Origin: CAG-877 sp963660495
GTDB lineage: Bacteria; Bacillota_I; Bacilli_A; RF39; UBA660
DNA length: 48,278 nt
Reading direction: 5' to 3'
Assembly: GCA_963660495.1 (NCBI GenBank)
Contig: CAVKYO010000046.1
Coordinates: forward strand, 1 to 48,278
The notes under the pieces are model-generated. The model made no database searches, was not told the DNA's origin, and saw only the letters and a program-made list of their open reading frames with translations. Each line of letters begins with the position of its first letter. Position 1 is the stretch's first letter. Shown here piece after piece: positions 41,049 to 48,278 of this stretch. The position numbers and the translations under genes were made by a program.

Positions 41049-42836
41049 CTACTTTGCTATTTTATATGGTTCTTCTTTTGTACCCTCTCCTGATACTATT
41101 TTACAATTTTTATTTAAGTATCCAATAACTCTTACTCCAGCTGTATTAGAATCTGGAATTCCAGTATTATAAACTACTCCGATTGGTGAAATTACATATA
41201 CAACATCTTTATTTTGTGATGAATTTAGTAGCCAATAACCAGATAATAGATTTTCATTTTGTGCTGTATATAAATCATACATATCTGGTGCATGAAATTT
41301 AACTTTGTATTTCTTTGTCTTAGTTTCTTCTTTATATTTAGCTTTTGTTTTATATATTGGTACTTTTATTTCTGTTTTTACAAAGTATTCTTCATCTACT
41401 GTATCTGATACTTTTTGATTTATTACATAACCTATATTTCCTTTTTGATTAGGATTATATATTCTATTAGTTATACTACCATCATAACTAATACGTTTTT
41501 CACCATCGATAGTTATATTTGATGTTGATACAACTTTTACAGTACCAGATTCTTCTGTTTCTACTATTCTCCATATCATATTTGAATATTCTACATATTC
41601 ACCAGAGTATCTAGTGTTTAATTTTTCATCAGCTTGACCTTTTTTCATATCATTAATTTGATATGGATCTTCCTTTGTACCAGTACCTTTGGTAATTAGA
41701 GTTGTTCCTTTTATAGTTATTGCTGGTCTAATACCAAGGTTATAATCCTTTGAGAATGATGAATATTTATCAGGACTATCAAAGAACATATTTCTTGTTG
41801 ACCAAGTTTCTTTATCTGTTTTAGTATTAGCTAGCCAAACTATTGTTGATGGATATAGGTAACTATCTCCAGAGGAATCTAAACTATTATTTATATCTTC
41901 TATAGATAAAATGTAGACATTTTTTTCTTTTGTATATGAGGAACATTTTTTAGTAGTTATATCTGTTACTCTATCATTACAATATTTTGTCTTAACAATG
42001 TATTCTTTAGAACTATCGGCCAGATGATTATAATAGTATTCTAACCAGGTATCTAATCCTGAATAGTTAACATTTGATACATCGTCTGCTGATACTATTT
42101 TTACATTGTCATTTTCTACTTTAACAATTCTAAATAAGTTTCCTGAAAAACTAATATAATTATTTTCAACTTTTCCTGTATAAACTCCTGTACTATTAGT
42201 ATCTTTCTTTACTGTATTTTTTAACTCTTGTACTACTTTTACTGTTCTTACTTTTTCTGTTTTATTTTTAAAACTATCTAGTGCTGTATATGTAACTTTA
42301 TAAGTACCTACTTTAGATGTATCTACTTTACTGGAATCTATTGTAACTTCTGAAACATCCATTTTTCCATCTGTATTATCTACTACTTTTTTAACTCCAA
42401 GTTCTTCGTATTTTTCATCTTTATTTATTGTTATTTCATCATCACCATTTAAAGTGATTGTAGGTCCTTTATGATCTGTAGATGATTTTAGTGCTCCACA
42501 TTCTAAATATGCATAATATTTATATCCTGAGTCTGTATGTTTTACTTTTACCCAGCTATTTGTTATTGAACAAGGTGTTTTACTAAATGGAACATAAAAA
42601 TCCTTATCAATATATTTTTCTCGTGATAAGGTTTGTAATGTTACAGTACTTATTCTTGTTCCTGTAGGCAATTTATCTAAATTTATTTCATAATATCTTT
42701 CAGCTGCTTTTATCATTTCTTTTTCATTTTGTCTAAAAGTTATATATGGTGATAATACAAAGTACCAAACGAATAAGCAAATAATAGCTACAGTGATAAT
42801 CAATCTTATTAATCTTACTAATCCTTTATTTTTCAT
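41049..42836 (-). CDS. Surface protein: pilin-like, Ig-like (DUF5011) and two WRIV (DUF6273-like) domains
   Basis: 595 residues. An N-terminal membrane helix (about 9-30) is followed by a pilin-like segment (AAERYYEINLDKLP, YAYLECG). A bacterial Ig-like DUF5011 domain follows (GPTITLNGDDEITINKDEKY ... VGTYKVTYTALDSFKN). Then come two copies of a WRIV-type domain (NLFRIVKVENDNVKIV and MIWRIVETEESGTVKVV), each ending G-x-G-T-K-E-[DE]-P-Y. It shares this set with the protein at 18573-19823. LPTGT at residues 56-60 lies next to the membrane helix and is not a sorting signal. AAGGAG precedes the ATG. Confidence 0.72.
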   Translation of the reverse strand: MKNKGLVRLIRLIITVAIICLFVWYFVLSPYITFRQNEKEMIKAAERYYEINLDKLPTGTRISTVTLQTLSREKYIDKDFYVPFSKTPCSITNSWVKVKHTDSGYKYYAYLECGALKSSTDHKGPTITLNGDDEITINKDEKYEELGVKKVVDNTDGKMDVSEVTIDSSKVDTSKVGTYKVTYTALDSFKNKTEKVRTVKVVQELKNTVKKDTNSTGVYTGKVENNYISFSGNLFRIVKVENDNVKIVSADDVSNVNYSGLDTWLEYYYNHLADSSKEYIVKTKYCNDRVTDITTKKCSSYTKEKNVYILSIEDINNSLDSSGDSYLYPSTIVWLANTKTDKETWSTRNMFFDSPDKYSSFSKDYNLGIRPAITIKGTTLITKGTGTKEDPYQINDMKKGQADEKLNTRYSGEYVEYSNMIWRIVETEESGTVKVVSTSNITIDGEKRISYDGSITNRIYNPNQKGNIGYVINQKVSDTVDEEYFVKTEIKVPIYKTKAKYKEETKTKKYKVKFHAPDMYDLYTAQNENLLSGYWLLNSSQNKDVVYVISPIGVVYNTGIPDSNTAGVRVIGYLNKNCKIVSGEGTKEEPYKIAK

Positions 42837-42846
42837 ATTATTCTCC

Positions 42847-44403
42847 TTATTTTAACTTATATGTGTACCTATTGTTACGTACTGTAATAATTAATTCTAT
42901 TTTTTTGGCTTTTCTTATTTTTTCAGGTACTGTTATATATACATATTTACCGTAGTATTCAAAGGTATTTAGTGCATTACTAATTTTATACCCTTTTTGT
43001 TTATTATTACTATCTATATAACTAATTTTACCATATTTAGATAAAAAGTCAATCATATCTTTGCCGGCAAAATCGTTGGAAGAAAAGTCTAATTTTAGTA
43101 TTTCTGTATCTTTTTTTGCTGTTTGTGTTTTGGTCTGTACTGTGCATGATGAACTACTACATTTTTGAATGTTATAATCTGCTTCTGATGATATTACTAG
43201 GTTATCAAAGATTACGTCTTTTTCTTCATCATTTATTTTTATTGTTAATACGTCTCCTAAATTTACTGTTTCTTGGTCTTTTATTTCTGATAAATCTGTC
43301 ATTTTTAGTTTTATTTTTCTTAGATGTGTATCATTTCCATTTAGTTCTTGATAATATAGTACAAATCTATTTAATTTATCTTTTTCTGATACTTTATATA
43401 TTAGGATTAGGTTTTTTTCTTTACCGTTTTCTAATGTTAAGTCTGATACTGTTGTACCTAGGTCTTTAAATTGTGTTTCATATAATTTATTTGTTGGTGA
43501 ATAGTTTGAGGCTCTATTCATTACATGGAATCTATTAAAATTAACGGTTCTTTTTTGACTGTTATTTTTTATGGTTAAGTCTAATATTACAAAGCTACTT
43601 CCTGATGAGACTTTTGTTCCTTTATAGTCTTTATCACTATAATAACTATTATTTATTTTTATTTCATAACCATTGGTATTAATGATATCTCCTTGTTTAT
43701 ATGATTTATTAACTACGAATATAAAGTTATAGCTTTTATAGGCAACAAATATGACTAGTATTGTACTTACTACTTCTACTAATAGTTTATGTTCTTGAAC
43801 AAAGTATCCTAGATTTCTTTTTAGTCTTCTAGCTAGTCTTTTTATACTTTCTTTGTCTACATCAATACTTATTTCCATTTCTTCACGGTCGTCTTCGGAT
43901 AATTCTAGGTATTCTTTATCTGATTTAAAATCAAATTTATTTATGTCTATACCAAAGATTCTTATTCCTAGAAATATAAAGTTAGCATACTGTGGTATTG
44001 TTAGGATAAAGATGGTATCTCTTAGGGCTCTTATTGTTGTTGTTTCTGAACTACCGGTATATGTATTAAAATATCCTGCTATGAATACGAATGTAAATAA
44101 TACAGCTGTATATTCTAGCATTGGAAATAAGTACATTTTCCAAGGTTTATTTTTATGTTTTAGTAATATTATTAATGCTATACTTGTTCCTATTACTATT
44201 AAGAGGGCAAGTGTTGGAAAAAAGCCTGTATATTTAGATATTGGTTCTGTATTAGGATCATAACTAAATAAATCTATGAATTCGTTTACAAAGGAACTCA
44301 ATGTAATTGTTTTGTAATATATAAATGCACAGACTAAGAACATGAAGATATGTATTTTTCTAAAGTTTTTAATTAGAAAGGCATATGGTTTTCTTATGAT
44401 CAT
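42847..44403 (-). CDS. Polytopic membrane protein with exterior DUF4352-like domain, first gene of the block
   Basis: About 518 residues. Four or five N-terminal membrane helices (up to ~residue 165), a cytosolic acidic segment (YLELSEDDREEMEISIDVDK) and a further helix (VEVVSTILVIFVAYKSYNFI) precede an exterior beta domain. That domain, with SFVILDLTIKNNSQKRTVNF and LENGKEKNLILIYKVSE, resembles DUF4352 Ig-like domains. I use ATG at 44403 with AGGAG eight bases before it; TTG at 44412 overlaps the leader. It follows the main block promoter. Its role in the machine is unknown; platform or scaffold is a guess. Confidence 0.62.
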   Translation of the reverse strand: MIIRKPYAFLIKNFRKIHIFMFLVCAFIYYKTITLSSFVNEFIDLFSYDPNTEPISKYTGFFPTLALLIVIGTSIALIILLKHKNKPWKMYLFPMLEYTAVLFTFVFIAGYFNTYTGSSETTTIRALRDTIFILTIPQYANFIFLGIRIFGIDINKFDFKSDKEYLELSEDDREEMEISIDVDKESIKRLARRLKRNLGYFVQEHKLLVEVVSTILVIFVAYKSYNFIFVVNKSYKQGDIINTNGYEIKINNSYYSDKDYKGTKVSSGSSFVILDLTIKNNSQKRTVNFNRFHVMNRASNYSPTNKLYETQFKDLGTTVSDLTLENGKEKNLILIYKVSEKDKLNRFVLYYQELNGNDTHLRKIKLKMTDLSEIKDQETVNLGDVLTIKINDEEKDVIFDNLVISSEADYNIQKCSSSSCTVQTKTQTAKKDTEILKLDFSSNDFAGKDMIDFLSKYGKISYIDSNNKQKGYKISNALNTFEYYGKYVYITVPEKIRKAKKIELIITVRNNRYTYKLK

Positions 44404-44448
44404 TGTTATCAACTCCTATTATCCTATTCTTTTATCTTATTCTTCTTA

Positions 44449-44477
44449 AGTATACAATACTTTGATGTAAAGGTCAA
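44449..44477 (-). promoter_or_regulatory. Main promoter of the Tad/T4SS block
   Basis: On the minus strand TTGACC (44477-44472), a 17-base spacer and TATACT (44454-44449). The -35 is placed in the tail of the serpin terminator. Confidence 0.82.
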
Positions 44478-44501
44478 AAAAAAGTTCACATTATGTGAAC
44501 T
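44474..44501 (-). terminator. Serpin gene terminator
   Basis: On the minus strand AGTTCACAT and ATGTGAACT form a nine-pair hairpin followed by eight T. It insulates the secretion block from the serpin gene. Confidence 0.85.
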
Positions 44502-44546
44502 AATTTGGACAAATGTATTATTGTTAAAATTTATTTTAGCCTGGTC

Positions 44547-46124
44547 TTAATTATTTGATGGATTATATACTGTACCAGCAAACCATACTTCTCCAGTATC
44601 TTTATCTCTAATTATGTACATATATGGTTTATCAAATGTTAAGTCTATTGTTACAACTGGGACATCAAATAGATAGTCAAATCCTCCATTGGCTGAACCG
44701 AAACCGCCCATTACTGTTGCTGCTGCTGCTTTTATACCATCGTTTGAGAATTCAATATTTGCTTTATGTATAGCACTATCTATATATGTTCCTGTTGCGA
44801 TTTCTGATAAATCGGCTTTTTCTTTATCAAAGACATTTGTTATACCTATTGCTTTTAAATCATCTATTAATTGTAATTCATATTCATATTTGAATAATGG
44901 TACTTTTCCTGTTACTTTAGTAATTTTTCCTTTTTCAAAGTTATCTAATTCTATTGTTTTTAAATTACTAATAATATTATCTATTTTCTTGGCATTAGTA
45001 TTTTTTATGTAATCAGTTAAGCTTTCATTAGTTGGCATGATTCCAATATATTCTAAAGTAGTGCCAGAATATGTTTTTAAGTCTTTAGCAAATACTTTTA
45101 CATTATCATCTATATAGAAGTAATAATCAGTTGAACTATCTACTTTTCTGTAATTTGAATCTAATTGTTCAATAAATTTTTCAGTATATTTATCTACATC
45201 TAACTCATTAACACTTTTTGCGTATTCATAATTGTCTTTATCTTTTAGCCAGTCTGTATAAGCTTCTGATACAGTCTTTTTAATGTTATTTTTTCCTAGA
45301 GTAGTTACTATGTCATAATTATTGATTGATGATCCAAATTCTACTGCATCAACGTCTTTTCCATTGAAGTTTATTTTTCCATATTCACTTTCAATTATTG
45401 GTATGGATGTTGAATAGTTTTCATGTTCATATTCAACACTATAGTAATCTTCATAGTTATTTGTTGTTGCTTGTATTTTTTGATTCCATTCCATATCGAT
45501 TGCTAGTGCATTTACTAAGAAGAATGTTCTATCTTTTACAACCTGGTCACTTAGTATATTATTAACTAAGTTAAATGTTTTATTACTAACCCAGCTATTA
45601 ATGGTATTAGCACTTGTAAAATCATCATATATTACTTCTGCATTGTATTTATCGTTTAAATTTTTTGTATAGCTTTCTTTTACTTGATTTTTATATGTAT
45701 TATTAATGAATACTGCGTTTGCAAATGACATGTTATTACTATTGACATATTTATTTGATTTGTAATTACCGATAATACTATCTATTTGTTCTTTTGTAGT
45801 TCCTTTTGCTCCTTCGTTAAGCATTGCTAGGGCGTATTTTATTGATAATGGACTGTATAATTTGTTTTTTTCACCTGTTTCTAGTATTAGAAAGGCTAAG
45901 TCAAAGTCTTCTATTGAGTTACCTGTCATTTTATATGTTGATACTTTCTTTGACTCAGTAGATATTATATCTTTTTTATTGTTACTACCTTTTGTTAAAA
46001 GAAAATATGCTACAAGGGCTGATAATAAAATTATTATGGTAATAATTACTATCAAGTTTTTGTTTTTGTTTTTAGTGTTTTCTTTAGTTTCTAATGTTTT
46101 ATTTTTGTTTTCGTTATTTTTCAT
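44547..46124 (-). CDS. Membrane-anchored serpin (serine protease inhibitor)
   Basis: A 525-residue protein. A Lys/Asn-rich start and membrane helix (about 24-43) place a complete serpin domain outside the cell. Serpin marks are YSPLSIKYALAMLNEGAKGT, NAVFINNTYKN, FFLVNALAIDMEWNQKI, and the C-terminal FDKPYMYIIRDKDTGEVWFA. The reactive-loop hinge GIKAAAAT (from residue 463) has the small residues needed for inhibitory insertion. The loop up to DKPY is about 35 residues, some 8-12 longer than usual, and Gly-rich. Gut bacterial serpins inhibit neutrophil or pancreatic proteases. It has its own promoter (46151-46179) and terminator. Confidence 0.92.
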   Translation of the reverse strand: MKNNENKNKTLETKENTKNKNKNLIVIITIIILLSALVAYFLLTKGSNNKKDIISTESKKVSTYKMTGNSIEDFDLAFLILETGEKNKLYSPLSIKYALAMLNEGAKGTTKEQIDSIIGNYKSNKYVNSNNMSFANAVFINNTYKNQVKESYTKNLNDKYNAEVIYDDFTSANTINSWVSNKTFNLVNNILSDQVVKDRTFFLVNALAIDMEWNQKIQATTNNYEDYYSVEYEHENYSTSIPIIESEYGKINFNGKDVDAVEFGSSINNYDIVTTLGKNNIKKTVSEAYTDWLKDKDNYEYAKSVNELDVDKYTEKFIEQLDSNYRKVDSSTDYYFYIDDNVKVFAKDLKTYSGTTLEYIGIMPTNESLTDYIKNTNAKKIDNIISNLKTIELDNFEKGKITKVTGKVPLFKYEYELQLIDDLKAIGITNVFDKEKADLSEIATGTYIDSAIHKANIEFSNDGIKAAAATVMGGFGSANGGFDYLFDVPVVTIDLTFDKPYMYIIRDKDTGEVWFAGTVYNPSNN

Positions 46125-46150
46125 AACTAACTCTCACCTACCTTAACTAA

Positions 46151-46179
46151 ATATTATTCCAGTTAATTAAAAAATGCAA
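46151..46179 (-). promoter_or_regulatory. Serpin gene promoter
   Basis: On the minus strand TTGCAT (46179-46174), a 17-base spacer and TAATAT (46156-46151), right after the greA terminator. Confidence 0.78.
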
Positions 46180-46186
46180 CATAAAA

Positions 46187-46212
46187 AGAAAAAAACAGTC
46201 GTCTTGACTGTA
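46187..46212 (-). terminator. greA terminator
   Basis: On the minus strand CAGTC, a short loop and GACTG are followed by seven T, just after the greA stop codon. Confidence 0.8.
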
Positions 46213-46213
46213 A

Positions 46214-46684
46214 TTATTTTATTTCGATTATTTCTATTTCGTAAGATCCATTTGGACTTTCTACTGTTACGATATCGCCAACTTTATGATCAAATAAGGC
46301 TTTAGCAATTGGACTTTCATTAGAAATTCTGCTTTCAAAAGGATCTGCTTCTTGACTACCAACGATTTTATATTCGTCTTCTTCATCATCATCTACGTAT
46401 TTAATAGCTACTGTATTACCAATACCTACTTTATCTTTTGAAACTTCACTAATAATTGAAACGTTTTCTAACATTTTCTCTAATTGTTTTATTCTACCTT
46501 CAATTTGAGCTTGTTCATTACGAGCAGCATCATATTCAGCATTTTCTGATAAATCTCCTAAAGATCTAGCTTCTTTTATAGCTTGAATATTTTCTGGTCT
46601 TTTTACGTTTATTAAATTATCTAATTCTTTCTTTAATTCATCCAAACCTTCCTGGGTTAAATATACTGTGTTTTTATTTCCCAT
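46214..46684 (-). CDS. greA: Transcription elongation factor GreA
   Basis: A 156-residue GreA of standard length. The N-terminal coiled coil contains YLTQEGLDELKKELDNLINV, with the acidic tip in GDLSENAEYDAARNEQAQIE (the two acidic residues that stimulate RNA cleavage). The C-terminal FKBP-like domain has DPFESRISNESPIAKALFDH and VGDIVTVESPNGSYEIEIIE. It rescues backtracked RNA polymerase. GAGGTGAT precedes the ATG. Its promoter lies at 46748-46776 with a 5' leader of about 57 bases. Confidence 0.97.
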   Translation of the reverse strand: MGNKNTVYLTQEGLDELKKELDNLINVKRPENIQAIKEARSLGDLSENAEYDAARNEQAQIEGRIKQLEKMLENVSIISEVSKDKVGIGNTVAIKYVDDDEEDEYKIVGSQEADPFESRISNESPIAKALFDHKVGDIVTVESPNGSYEIEIIEIK

Positions 46685-46747
46685 GTGTTATCACCTCATT
46701 AAATGTTTAATACAATTTTTAGCCGAATACTAGATTCAACTTGCGAT

Positions 46748-46776
46748 AGTATACCATATTTTTTTTATTTTAGCAA
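46748..46776 (-). promoter_or_regulatory. greA promoter
   Basis: On the minus strand TTGCTA (46776-46771), a 17-base spacer and TATACT (46753-46748) with an extended TG. Confidence 0.8.
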
Positions 46777-46787
46777 TATGCTATTTT

Positions 46788-47417
46788 TTAAATTTTATTA
46801 GTGCGTGTTAACTTTTTACAATAACCTTTTTCTCTGGAAATATTTTTACTTATTCTTCGTAAATCTTCGGTTGTGTACTGATCTGTATTTATAATACAAA
46901 AAGGTTGCTTAGAGTTTTTTATGAAGTCTTTTAAACTTTTTCTAACTCCATTTAATGCATTTGGATATTCATCTATATTATCTAATTCTTCTTGTATGAA
47001 AGTATATAGTTCTAATTTTTCTATTTCTTTTAGTTTCTGAGCATTAATATAGGCAAATCGTCCTCCTGTTGCAAAACCTACAACTACGGTTGCACTTGTT
47101 GCTGCTATAAGCTGTTCTATATTAAGGTTTAATACATTAGTTCCTAGTCCTTCTATTATGCAGCTGGCTAGTGCTGTAGTTACTAGTGTCGCTATTATAG
47201 TTTTTGCTCCTTTTGTTTCAAAATACATTTTGTCATCTTTTCCTTCTTGAGCTTGTAAGGTCATTGCGTCGATAACAGTTTTTAGATTTTCTTCGTTTTT
47301 TTCATACCCATCATATACTGTACCATCAGCAAATTTTATACTGAAAGTTTCTTCGTTATCAATTATTCCAGTTATGTAACGACTTTTATCAGTTCTATTC
47401 TTACCAAGATATAACAT
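46788..47417 (-). CDS. Two-helix membrane protein, tandem paralogue of the protein at 47439-48080
   Basis: A 209-residue protein of unknown family. A cytosolic N-terminal block (FADGTVYDGYEKNEENLK) identical to that of its neighbour is followed by two Gly/Ala/Thr-rich membrane helices (about 73-92 and 97-115). A basic, helical C-terminal domain (ELDNIDEYPNALNGVRKSLK, YTTEDLRRISKNISREKGY) ends it. The two copies share layout and the C-terminal YTT.DL..IS.NI.REK motif but differ in the helices. AAAGGG precedes the ATG. The pair is a recent enough duplication to keep an identical N-terminal block. Confidence 0.65.
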   Translation of the reverse strand: MLYLGKNRTDKSRYITGIIDNEETFSIKFADGTVYDGYEKNEENLKTVIDAMTLQAQEGKDDKMYFETKGAKTIIATLVTTALASCIIEGLGTNVLNLNIEQLIAATSATVVVGFATGGRFAYINAQKLKEIEKLELYTFIQEELDNIDEYPNALNGVRKSLKDFIKNSKQPFCIINTDQYTTEDLRRISKNISREKGYCKKLTRTNKI

Positions 47418-47438
47418 CTTAATACCCTTTAAATAAAA

Positions 47439-48080
47439 CTATATTTGTTTTTTCTTTGCTGGTATTAATTGATAAACTTTTTCTCTTTCAATATTTTGGC
47501 TTATTTTTATTAAATCTTTTGTTGTGTACTCAGCAGAATGAATTGCTCCAAATGGATTATCAAAGTTTTCAACTAGTTCTTTAACTTTAGCTCTAACTCC
47601 TGTAAATGCATGTGGATACTCTTCAATTTTATCTAGATCTTCTTTCATTGAATTACGTAAAGTAAATTTCTTAATTTCAGATAATTTTTCTGCGTTAGCA
47701 ACAATGTTTTTCACTCCAAGTATAGCTCCTATACCTATTGTTACTCCTGTTGCTACGCTTATAGTCTCTGGTGTTATTGAAGTAACTGTATTTGCTAGTT
47801 CTGTTCCCAGACTATTTACAATCCAAGCACTTGCTGTAGTTGTTGCTACTGTTGCAGCTGCATTAAGACCAATGCGTCCTTTATAATATCCTTCTAGCTC
47901 ACAACCTTCTTGTGCTTGTACTTCCATAGCATCACTAACTACTTTTAAATTTTCTTCATTCTTTTCATATCCATCATACACTGTTCCATCAGCAAATTTT
48001 ATGCTGAAAGTTTCTCCGCCATCAATTATTGATACAATATATTTATGTTTATCTTCACTGTTGTTACTAAGATATTTCAT
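47439..48080 (-). CDS. Two-helix membrane protein, first of the tandem pair
   Basis: About 213 residues starting MKYLSNNSEDKHKYIVSIID. It has the N-terminal FADGTVYDGYEKNEENLK block, two hydrophobic segments rich in Ala, Thr, Gly and Val (AAATVATTTASAWIVNSLG, VTIGIGAILGVKNIV) and a C-terminal helical domain (KIEEYPHAFTGVRAKVKELV, YTTKDLIKISQNIEREK). The start is the ATG at 48080 with GGGAG upstream; a longer frame to 48137 crosses the promoter and is rejected. No known domain recognised. Co-transcribed with its paralogue 21 bases downstream. Confidence 0.65.
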   Translation of the reverse strand: MKYLSNNSEDKHKYIVSIIDGGETFSIKFADGTVYDGYEKNEENLKVVSDAMEVQAQEGCELEGYYKGRIGLNAAATVATTTASAWIVNSLGTELANTVTSITPETISVATGVTIGIGAILGVKNIVANAEKLSEIKKFTLRNSMKEDLDKIEEYPHAFTGVRAKVKELVENFDNPFGAIHSAEYTTKDLIKISQNIEREKVYQLIPAKKKQI

Positions 48081-48108
48081 ATCTTCCACTCCCTTCAAAA
48101 GTAGGCAT

Positions 48109-48137
48109 ATTGTATCACAAATTACTGCTTTTTGCAA
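48109..48137 (-). promoter_or_regulatory. Promoter of the tandem paralogue pair
   Basis: On the minus strand TTGCAA (48137-48132), a 17-base spacer and TACAAT (48114-48109) with an extended TG. The -35 lies inside the inverted repeat at 48119-48144. Confidence 0.78.
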
Positions 48138-48144
48138 GTAATTT
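48119..48144. repeat. Inverted repeat overlapping a promoter
   Basis: AAATTACTGC (48119-48128) pairs with GCAAGTAATTT (48134-48144), a stem of about ten pairs with one bulge. It has no T-run on the minus strand. It may end the dGTPase-like transcript or act as an operator for the promoter it covers. Confidence 0.6.
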
Positions 48145-48278
48145 CTACTTTTTTATTTCTTCTTGAAATAATTCATCGGTCATACCAGCAATAAAATCTA
48201 TTACTTTTCTTTTTGATGATGTTTCTTCCGGAGTTTGCCACCTTTATTTTTTAAAAAAAATTCACAAAGACTTATTTT
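48145..48278 (-). pseudogene. dGTPase-like HD protein, 3' end only, apparently frameshifted
   Basis: The C-terminal coding end reads TPEETSSKRKVIDFIAGMTD then ELFQEEIKK and stop. The VIDFIAGMTD motif is typical of the C-terminus of dGTP triphosphohydrolase-type HD proteins. Upstream in the same frame a TAA occurs. The preceding frame instead reads KISLCEFFLKNKGG, which also fits this family. One base missing in the GGCAAACTCC run near 48231 would join the two. Because this lies 50 bases from the window edge, a sequencing or assembly error is as likely as a real mutation. The rest of the gene is outside the window. Confidence 0.6.

Noticed and set aside
42657..42671. LPTGT in the Ig-like surface protein as a sortase signal
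   Set aside because: It sits at residues 56-60 just after the N-terminal membrane helix, not before a C-terminal helix and basic tail.
43116..44263. Plus-strand frames of 117 and 136 codons opposite the polytopic membrane gene
   Set aside because: Leu/Phe-rich shadow frames of AT-rich coding; no ribosome sites, and the minus-strand gene is fully open with domain matches.
18573..44412. Integrative conjugative element
   Set aside because: I see no relaxase, integrase, excisionase, attachment-site repeats or tRNA target; both borders are housekeeping genes with ordinary terminators.
1..48278. rRNA, tRNA or transposon genes
   Set aside because: No cloverleaf, rRNA segment, transposase or terminal inverted repeats were seen on reading both strands by eye; a covariance search would be more sensitive.

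Overview
The window is strongly AT-rich and uses TGG for Trp and TGA as a stop. It carries Gram-positive hallmarks: AGGAGG-type ribosome sites, a T-box, LonA, a class B sortase and no outer-membrane genes. It also carries endospore genes: sigG, and spoVID-ysxE next to lonA as in Bacillus. The source is therefore a low-GC, spore-competent member of the Bacillota, probably an uncultured gut lineage. No rRNA or tRNA is present to place it more precisely. Almost everything is on the minus strand.

Left part (1-18.5 kb) is mostly housekeeping. In order it holds the 5' part of sigG; tRNA and rRNA modification genes (ttcA-like, trmL, a U32/RlhA-like protein); a cassette of three small genes in which two related membrane proteins flank an antisense-oriented one; and a peroxide/iron module (Fur-family regulator with a perfect operator, then rubrerythrin). 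Next come the spore-coat pair spoVID-ysxE, lonA, tig, and trpS behind a Trp T-box followed by a 12-codon leader peptide. The part ends with several membrane proteins, rmuC, a DedA/VTT protein and a rhodanese.

Centre (18.5-44.5 kb) is a 21-22 gene block on the minus strand. It reads from a strong promoter at 44449-44477 to a terminator at 18533-18566. Its first half encodes a Tad/Flp-type pilus: two secreted or membrane surface proteins, a class B sortase, a large Cys-rich exoprotein, CpaB, a CpaF ATPase with a long Pro/Gln/Val tail, TadB, TadC, a 58-residue Flp-like pilin, a TadE-like protein and a TadZ-like protein. The second half encodes a Gram-positive type IV secretion system (T4SS): two VirB2-like proteins, VirB6, VirB3, a VirB4 split into two genes, a SpoIID-C39 wall hydrolase and a VirD4 coupling ATPase. 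There is no relaxase, integrase or recognisable transfer origin, and both flanks are housekeeping genes. I read this as a fixed hybrid pilus/secretion machine rather than an ordinary conjugative element. Its pilin genes have their own strong internal promoters.

Right part (44.5-48.3 kb) holds a membrane-anchored serpin with its own promoter, greA, a tandem pair of related two-helix membrane proteins, and the 3' end of a dGTPase-like gene that appears frameshifted. The serpin and the pilus/secretion block together suggest an organism that interacts closely with host or neighbouring cells. That ecological reading is inference. The only gene-poor stretch longer than 300 bases is 12421-12859, which is filled by the tig promoter, the trpS promoter, the T-box and the leader peptide.
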